A stretch of 64,000 nt of DNA from positions 11,722,914-11,786,913 of the forward strand of contig OZ024789.1 in the NCBI GenBank assembly GCA_964017065.1. Reading direction: 5' to 3'. The stretch is from Haliclona indistincta. Lineage: Eukaryota > Porifera > Demospongiae > Haplosclerida > Chalinidae. Position 1 is the first letter of the stretch, and each line of letters starts with the position of its first letter. Positions 56,364-64,000 of the stretch are shown here, in pieces. The notes under the pieces are model-generated. The model saw only the letters and a program-made list of their open reading frames with translations. It was not told where the DNA came from and made no database searches. The position numbers and the translations under genes were made by a program.

Positions 56364-57134
56364 TTAGAACACTCCTCTCAAAGGGTCACTATCTACTGTT
56401 TTATTAGCTTTTTCAATGAGCCTTTGTGTTACCATGTCTCGATCAGAAAGAGCCGCCATTAATGATGTGTTTTCGTATGCTTGCTGTAGTTCGTGTTTCA
56501 GTGTTTCATTAGGAGTTTGTTCCTGTAAGTATTCATACATTTTTTCAGTCTCCCACGTTTGTAAGTTGAAGCCGTTTTCAACGAGATGCTCGATACCATC
56601 TTGCCCATGAGGTGTCCTATATGGGTGATTATGAACCCAGGAGAAGTGTATTACTGGTTTAGGCAATGATTCTTCTTTGTATCTTTCAACTAAAGCTTTT
56701 GCGCATTCATCTGTACAAGGTGAGTAGCTTATTCAAATGCTGTGTATTGCACACAAGTGCTCTGAAGACATGGCTATAGGTTGCTTCTCTACGTGAGTAC
56801 GTATACCATTGTCAGAAACAAGCACTTTTCCCACAATCACACCTTTGTTGTTCTCTTGATACAAAGCTGCCACGCAAGGAAGATAATAAGGTCTACTAGG
56901 GTCTGTGAAAGTACCACGAGATCCGTAATCTTTTAAGATGCTCTTAATACTTCCTTCAACTAGCGGTTCTCCATTCCTATCATAGAGTTCAGCTCCAGTG
57001 AACATAGCACAGACTAATTTCTCCCATTCAACTTCACTAGGTTGAAGAGCAGCAGCAGCAGCAGCAGCAGACATTTTCAATTCAGAATCAGAACAGTTTC
57101 TACTGCAGTGTTCGGCAACAGTATCAGCACTCAA
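56364..57134 (-). pseudogene. AID/APOBEC-like deaminase copy 7, one nonsense codon
   Basis: Intracellular form. Frame from 57134 (or ATG 57074, MSAAAAAAALQPSEVEWEKL) through KLVCAMFTGAELYDRN and RTHVEKQ to a TGA at 56735-56733, where copies 2 and 8 have the Gly of HSIGISYSPC. Reading past it the same frame continues unbroken with SPCTDECAK, PVIHFSWVHNHPYR, and LVENGFNLQTW to 56364. A single base change thus separates it from an intact gene; it may be a recent null or segregating allele. Poly-Ala near the start comes from a GCA/GCT run. Confidence 0.85.
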
Positions 57135-57728
57135 AGACTAAGGGTCAACAAGGATTTTAAATACACAATGTACTTAATAGCACTTGAGAACTAAGTTTAC
57201 GCTACTTTAACTGCATCACCTGAACACATGACTCAGCATAGTATACTCACAATGCATTGTGTTGTATATACTAACTTCCATATCAGGACATAGTGATTGT
57301 GTCTGAGGAAATAAACCATTTCATGTTGTCACTACACTCATCAAAATATGCGTAGCTAGGATGGTATGGTCTCCTGAGTAAGGAGTACAGTTTGAACTGC
57401 TATTATGATATCATGTAACAGTAATATTATTTATAGTTAAAAATTTGAATTTATGAGAAACTTTTATCTTTGGGTATCATTTGTGTATTATTTTTAACAT
57501 TGTTAATAATAATAAGGTTAACTACTTCTCTTAGATGTAAAGGAAGGAGAAAAAGAACAACTAAGCTGTACAAAAAGAACTAACTAAAGCAAACAATATA
57601 AACAACACAAAAGCCGAAGCAGGTCAGGTAAAGGAGGTAAAAAATTAATTAAAAATTCTATGTTATTATGACAAATTTATGTCATTATGACTTTCTTTCA
57701 AAGTTATACATTTCATGTGGCATCTTTA
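57135..57728. other. Upstream region of copy 7 / downstream of copy 8
   Basis: TGACTCA at 57229-57235, about 95 bases upstream of the copy 7 frame, within a segment (CATCACCTGAACACATGACT) that recurs at about 53310-53332. No gene in the interval. Confidence 0.5.
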
Positions 57729-58568
57729 TCACACGGTCTCATATTCCTGTATCAAGAAAATAATTAGCATAAACATAGATATTTTCCTGGTGCAGGTATA
57801 GCTTACCTTTTGAGCACTCAGCTTCATGTGTCGCTTTTGACCAGGTTCTTCTAGAGCAGTTCGCTTTCGATTTTTTCTTCTCCGATCTTCATCTACCCTT
57901 TTCTTAGCTTCTTCAATGAGCTCTTGAGTCTCCATATCACGTTTAGAGAATTTCAAACTCATGCTATTATATACTAGCTTTAGCTCACATTTCAGTGATT
58001 CATTGGGAGCTTGTTCAAGTAGGAAATGGGCTATTCTTGTTGTCTCCCAAAGTTTTAAGTTGAAGCCATTTTCGATAAGGAGCTTGATGCCATCTCGACC
58101 ATGAGGTTCTTTTTTCGGGTGATTATGAACCCAGGAGAAGTGTATCACTGGTTTAGGCAATGATTCATCTTTGTATCTTTCAACCAAAGCTTTTGCGCAT
58201 TCATCTGTACAAGGTGAGTAGCTTATTCCAATGCTGTGTATTGCACGCAAGTGCTCTGAAGACATGGCTATAAGTTGCTTCTCTACGTGATCATGAGTAC
58301 ATGCACTGTCAGAAACAAGCACTTTTCCCACAATCACGTCACCTTTGTTGTTCTCTTGATACAAAGCTGTCACGCGAGTAAGATAATAAGGTCTACTAGG
58401 GTCTGTGAAAGTACTAGTACCACGAGATCCGTATTCTTCTAAGATGCTCCTAATACTTCCTTCAACTAGTGGTTCTCCATTCCTATCATAGAGTTTAGCT
58501 CCATTGAACATAGCACAGACTAATTTCTCCCATTTTTCTCTTTCAAGTTGAGGTGTTGCCATTGACAA
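57729..58568 (-). CDS. AID/APOBEC-like deaminase copy 8, intracellular form
   Basis: Exons 58568-57807 and 57746-57729 give 259 residues ending EYETV. MSMATPQLEREKWEKLVCAM start is shared with copy 2. NGAKLYDRNGE; DHVEKQL (catalytic); SYSPCTDECAK; PVIHFSWVHNHPKK; LIENGFNLKLW; basic tail with RRRKNRKRTALEE and GQKRHMKL, nuclear-signal-like. FTG is changed to FNG in the N-terminal signature. All zinc ligands present. Paralogue of copy 2; the blocks containing copies 2-3-small gene and 8-9-small gene are duplicates. Confidence 0.87.
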   Translation of the reverse strand: MSMATPQLEREKWEKLVCAMFNGAKLYDRNGEPLVEGSIRSILEEYGSRGTSTFTDPSRPYYLTRVTALYQENNKGDVIVGKVLVSDSACTHDHVEKQLIAMSSEHLRAIHSIGISYSPCTDECAKALVERYKDESLPKPVIHFSWVHNHPKKEPHGRDGIKLLIENGFNLKLWETTRIAHFLLEQAPNESLKCELKLVYNSMSLKFSKRDMETQELIEEAKKRVDEDRRRKNRKRTALEEPGQKRHMKLSAQKVSYTCTRKISMFMLIIFLIQEYETV

Positions 58569-59103
58569 ATCAACTTACGTAGCTCACTTAATCCAATGAC
58601 TTTGTAAGTAAGACGTTCCGACATACGCGACTAAGCTTCAACAGTATAACTGATGTGCTGTAGCTATTATAGCTATACGTACTTATAAAGCACTTACACT
58701 AATACTAGTAAGGACAAGTGCTTGCTTTAATAAGCTATGGCAACTATCAATGACTCTGCAAGTAGGATGTTTTTCATTAACTTCTCATAACAGTATATTC
58801 ATAACATTCATATTTTTAGCACTACGTTGAATATGTTTATATTGGCTGTGTCATGAGATCATTACTCATAAAATGTTCTAAAAATACATTACAATTAAGT
58901 TTTTACAAAAATTAATTATTATCATCATTAACTGGATGTTAGACTGTTTTTGTTTAGTTTGAATCATTCATGAAAGTATGATCACAATTAAAAAAAGAAT
59001 AATAATGCTTACAACAAGACAGAAAATGATTGCATTAACTGATTGATTATTCACACTGCAACTTCAACGAGTCTTTATAATATTTTTTAAACTCTTACTC
59101 TTG
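58569..59103. other. Paralogous spacer with empty retrotransposon site
   Basis: Aligns with 36932-37107 joined to 41546-41921. At 58735-58750 the sequence GCTATGGCAACTATC is continuous where the other copy holds the Ty3/Gypsy element and its duplicated ATGGC. No gene. Confidence 0.9.
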
Positions 59104-60416
59104 TCAGTTGAATCTTCCTTTACTTTTCTTCCTGGAAGCAATAATTTTAACTCAGTCGTACACAACATCAATTCACTTACTTCATCTTGGATTTATGTAA
59201 GATACTGTTGGTTGTTACAACTGCTTGATAATCTTCACATATTTGCCTGATAGTCAATCTTAATGTCACTCTCTTTTTTATTATAACGGGCTCTTGAATA
59301 CTCTTTCCCTAATGAACGAGAGTGATAGAATAACTTGCATTTTTGTGCGTTAGTGCATGCAATTGGCACTCACTTTGAAATATTTGTAACTGGACACCCA
59401 CTGACCAAGTACATGTAGTAAAAATCCAAATAGCACTACAACTGCTAGAAAATGATTAAAAGGCAGACTGCAGCAAGTCGAGGCTCGGCCAAAACACATG
59501 AATGAATTCGAAGATGCTGATGAAAATGGCTTCTTATTACTTAAGCTACTGTAGCAGTTATAGCATGTTCCACCTCCTCCAGTCCCTCCAGTAGTTCCTC
59601 CAGTCCCTGGTCCATCGTCATCGTCTTCATCATTGTGTCTTGAATGATTTCCCCAGTCATACCAATATGCATATTCCTCTTCATCTTCATCAGTTTGATT
59701 TCTATGATTTGGCTCACTTACTGAATCGATCAATTCCTGAGTCTTTTTGTCACGTTCGGAAAGAGCGTCATGTGTGTTATGGTATGCTTCCCGCAGTTCT
59801 TCATTCAGTTCAGAGCTAGGAGAATGCTGAAGTAAGTAAAGTAATAGTTGCTCTGTATTCCAAACTTTCACTTTGAATCCATGCTTAATGAGATATCTGA
59901 TATAATGAAGACTAATGTTTGATCTTGGATATTCATGGACCCAGCAGATGTATATTATTGGTCTTGTAGAATAACTGCAAAAGTTAATAATTGTAACCGC
60001 ACAATCGTAACATGGTGAGAAGCTTGTCACAATGTTGTGTACATCATGATGATCCTTCAATAGAATATTGCGGATAATTTTTTTCTCAGCATGTGAATCA
60101 GAACCACTAAAAGACACATGCTTGATACTACTGTCATGAGAAGACTCGGCATACGATGCTGTTAGACTAGGAAAGTATCTATATGTAGGATCTTGTTGAA
60201 TGTGCTCCTCCATTAGCCAATCACTGCTGTGATTAGCTAGAATTTCTAATATCTCTCCTTGAATCAGTAACTGTCCATTACTATCTGACAATATTGCTCC
60301 AGTGAAGAAGGCACTCACTAGTTTTTTCCACTCTCTTTCTTCAAGTTGATGAGCAGGTACGGCATGCGCAACCAGCAAAGAACTACTGCACAACAGGCTA
60401 TTTTCGAAACAGGCAT
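59104..60416 (-). CDS. AID/APOBEC-like deaminase copy 9, membrane form with 5' frame problem
   Basis: Nearly the same as copy 3 in sequence and exon layout: main frame to about 59370, then tail exons ending KKSKGRFN with stop at 59104. SDSHAEKKI, FSPCYDCAV, PIIYICWVHEYP and the membrane helix are intact. In the signal-peptide region one T is lost and three bases gained relative to copy 3, so the ATG at 60416 (MPVSKIACCAVVL) is out of frame with the rest; the main frame opens upstream of VPAHQLEEREWKKLV without an ATG. Either the gene is a very young pseudogene, starts at another codon or exon, or there is an assembly error. Confidence 0.75.
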
Positions 60417-60561
60417 ACTAATTATAGTACAGCTGTTATTATACCAATCAAACCGCCACTTTCTAGTGAACTGTTTTCAGGGAATAAGCTACTGCATCAA
60501 CTGTCAGCTAATACTGATGAACTACACTGTACTGGTATCACTGAGGGAAATACCCTAAAAG

Positions 60562-60568
60562 TGACTCA
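60562..60568. promoter_or_regulatory. AP-1-like TGACTCA upstream of copy 9
   Basis: Exact motif about 150 bases upstream of the copy 9 ATG, in the same local context (GAGGGAAATACCCT) as copies 3 and 4. Confidence 0.5.
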
Positions 60569-61005
60569 GCAAACATGGTCAATTATGTTCCAAAGCACTG
60601 TAATGATATTCATTCTTCTTAAAACGAATGAATAATAATAAGCTACCGGAAGCATTAATTACTCACTACAGGCTTACTCTTGGAGACAAACTTCGGTGTT
60701 GAGATACTCTACCTTATAGTATTTTACTGTAGATACCCATTATGCTATCATCCTTGCATAGTCAACCTGAAGTGTGTTTATCTCAAATCACATGGAAGAT
60801 TCCATGCATTCCAGCTGCCTGTCAGCCTTGCTATCAAATCTGTTATCCATGACACACCCCTATTTTACACTCCTAAACTCAATTTTTAAGTGAAATTTTT
60901 AGCAGCAAACAAGTATACACAAGCAGCAATCTAGTCTACAACAGTATAACAGCTTCAGCTATTTGGCATAGGCAGTCCAAGTCTTCAACACCGGACAATC
61001 GATCA

Positions 61006-61215
61006 CTACTTCGGCTTTGAGCCACCTCCATACTCAGAGTGATTAGGATTCTTCTGGTTAGAGTGGTTGTCCAGATCAGCTTTTGTCCCAGCACCAGGAT
61101 ACTTACTAGAGCCTCCTTTGTACTCAGGATGTTCCGGGTTGAGCTGGTTAGCATGGTTGTCCCGATCAGCTTGTTTCCCGTCACCTTGTGCTCCAGTACC
61201 CTTTTGATCAGACAT
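61006..61215 (-). CDS. Small NQLNP-repeat protein, copy c
   Basis: 69 residues from MSDQKGTGAQ at 61215; a single GTGAQ remnant, then DRDNHANQLNPEHPEYKGG and DLDNHSNQKNPNHSEYGGG, ending KPK. TATAAAA at 61305-61299. Closest to copy a, differing mainly by loss of the pentapeptide array. Lies about 590 bases upstream of membrane deaminase copy 9, same strand. Confidence 0.7.
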   Translation of the reverse strand: MSDQKGTGAQGDGKQADRDNHANQLNPEHPEYKGGSSKYPGAGTKADLDNHSNQKNPNHSEYGGGSKPK

Positions 61216-61242
61216 TGCTGTGAGGATCAGAATTTCAGTCAA

Positions 61243-61962
61243 CTGATAAACAAATTTTCAAAGACTACAGAATGACCAGTTATTTTTACTCACACTGCTT
61301 TTATATGGTTGCCAAGAAGCATGGATGGTGTGACTCTATAATGATAGTTATTCATCACTGTCAGTATCACAGGAAGTATTGAATATGCAGGAAGTAATAA
61401 TATCCTAGGAAGATCAACTTCCACAGTAGTATTCATGGCAGTGAAATTGATACTTCATAGCTATTGTGACTAGAGGTGCATAGCCACCACACTAATATGT
61501 ACTGTAATCTACAAAATTGATTAAAACCTTTAGCTGTTTCAGTAGTTCCAGTAAACAGTCTGTGTATAGACAAGATATAAAATCAGCTGAATTGATAGAT
61601 ACGATTACCAATATTTGAATTCTATAGTACAAATTGACCACTTATTCAGACTATTTTCAATGCTCATTCAGTAGTGTCCCAGGGAGAGTCTGTCATTAGC
61701 TAAAATAATTCTAGAAGACATTCATTACTATTTATAGTAACATAACAGTGACATCATAATGAATGTAATATTGATTGTGTGTGCAGTATAGTAAATTTGT
61801 TGCCTATCTTAAACGTCTCAGTGCTGACAAAGTATTTCAAATTTCAAAAACAATTTTATTCAGATGATTTATTTGTTATGATGTACAAGCGTAATTGTCA
61901 TGCTATATGCAGACTTTCCATCCAAGCATCTATTGCTACAGGAGCACTTTTCCTTCCTTTTC
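61243..61962. other. Intergenic DNA paralogous to 44190-45120
   Basis: Follows the corresponding region upstream of copy a but lacks the fold-back element and the CGCATGCG palindrome. No gene. Confidence 0.6.
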
Positions 61963-63545
<1,583 letters not shown>

Positions 63546-63789
63546 CGTTTCAGTAGAAATTGTGTGTCGGATGGTAGCTACAATTATCAGTAGCTTTAGA
63601 GAACTGAAACACTGCCAAGTGTTAGCTACTAGTGAACCACACCTTGAATACAACACTGGAATCAGGTGGTCTGTACTGATAATATTATTTCAGGGAAAGA
63701 CCCGATGACTCAGCACTAAGTACTGTTACATGCAGTAATACTATTCACTATCTTCTCTGGACCATCAAAGTGATGAATATTAATAGTTT

Positions 63790-64000
63790 TACTGTAAGTA
63801 CTCGTGTGGAGCACAGTTTCATGTAAACCCATGCATGAAATTGTATAATGGGTCTAGACGGCAAATTTCTAACATCATTTTGACACACTTGTATACATGG
63901 TGAGAAGGTACATAGTCCCAATCCTGTGTAGTTGATCTAATGGAATGTTATTAACCACTTTCTCTTCAGCATGGGATCCATCACCATGAAGAACACACCA
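63790..64000 (-). pseudogene. AID/APOBEC-like deaminase copy 11, partial at window edge
   Basis: From the right edge: GDGSHAEEKVVNNIPLDQLH, then after a frame break TFSPCIQVCQND and PIIQFHAWVY. The H-A-E and PC-x3-C signatures are clear. The upstream part lies outside the window; the visible frame shift suggests a pseudogene. Confidence 0.7.

Noticed and set aside
56733..56735. TGA in copy 7 as a selenocysteine codon
   Set aside because: The aligned residue in sister copies is Gly, not Cys, and there is no reason to expect Sec at this place; a simple nonsense mutation explains it.

Overview
This is animal nuclear DNA. Genes are split by many short introns with GT/AG ends, intergenic distances are small, simple-sequence tracts sit in introns, and the products are metazoan ER and mitochondrial proteins (endoplasmin ending in KDEL, CRELD, a carnitine-pathway dioxygenase). 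Gene density, small introns and overall style suggest a compact invertebrate genome such as a demosponge (Amphimedon-like). That assignment is inference; no marker gene proves it.

Region 1 (0-21 kb) is ordinary host genes: a class I SAM methyltransferase (-), a long Arg/Ser- and Pro-rich protein with a coding 14-residue repeat (+), a LOG-family nucleotide phosphoribohydrolase-like gene (-) head to head with a gamma-butyrobetaine/trimethyllysine dioxygenase (+), and CRELD (-) head to head with endoplasmin/GRP94 (+). The last pair shares a 275-base promoter that contains a perfect ER stress element (CCAAT-N9-CCACG), so a chaperone and an ER folding factor are probably co-induced.

Region 2 (21-33 kb) is one kelch-repeat plus coiled-coil gene (-) whose introns are loaded with DNA transposons, followed by more transposons. 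Several fold-back elements share TAGYCT-type ends and 8-base target duplications. Others are a TTAA-flanked element, a hAT-type MITE, a P-element-like remnant and a truncated DDE transposase.

Region 3 (33-64 kb) is the remarkable part: an all-minus-strand tandem array of at least eleven AID/APOBEC-like zinc deaminase genes, pseudogenes and fragments. They carry H[AV]E and SPC-x2/3-C zinc signatures, a shared FTGA.L.D.NG N-terminal signature and a (F/C)-x-WVH strand. Two architectures alternate: short intracellular forms with Lys/Arg-rich and acidic tails (PC-x3-C), and long forms with signal peptide, acidic/glycine-rich stalk, one membrane helix and a spliced basic cytoplasmic tail (PC-x2-C). 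Three membrane forms are each preceded by a small gene for a Gly/Gln-rich protein with NQLNP-type repeats, so the small gene plus membrane deaminase is a duplicated cassette. About four to five deaminase copies look intact; the rest carry frameshifts, a single nonsense codon, a 31-base coding minisatellite or a catalytic Glu-to-Asp change, i.e. birth-and-death evolution. TGACTCA (AP-1-like) motifs recur upstream of the copies. A complete Ty3/Gypsy element with identical-looking 246-base LTRs lies between two deaminases; the paralogous block at 57.7-61.4 kb preserves its empty site. The array continues past the right edge.
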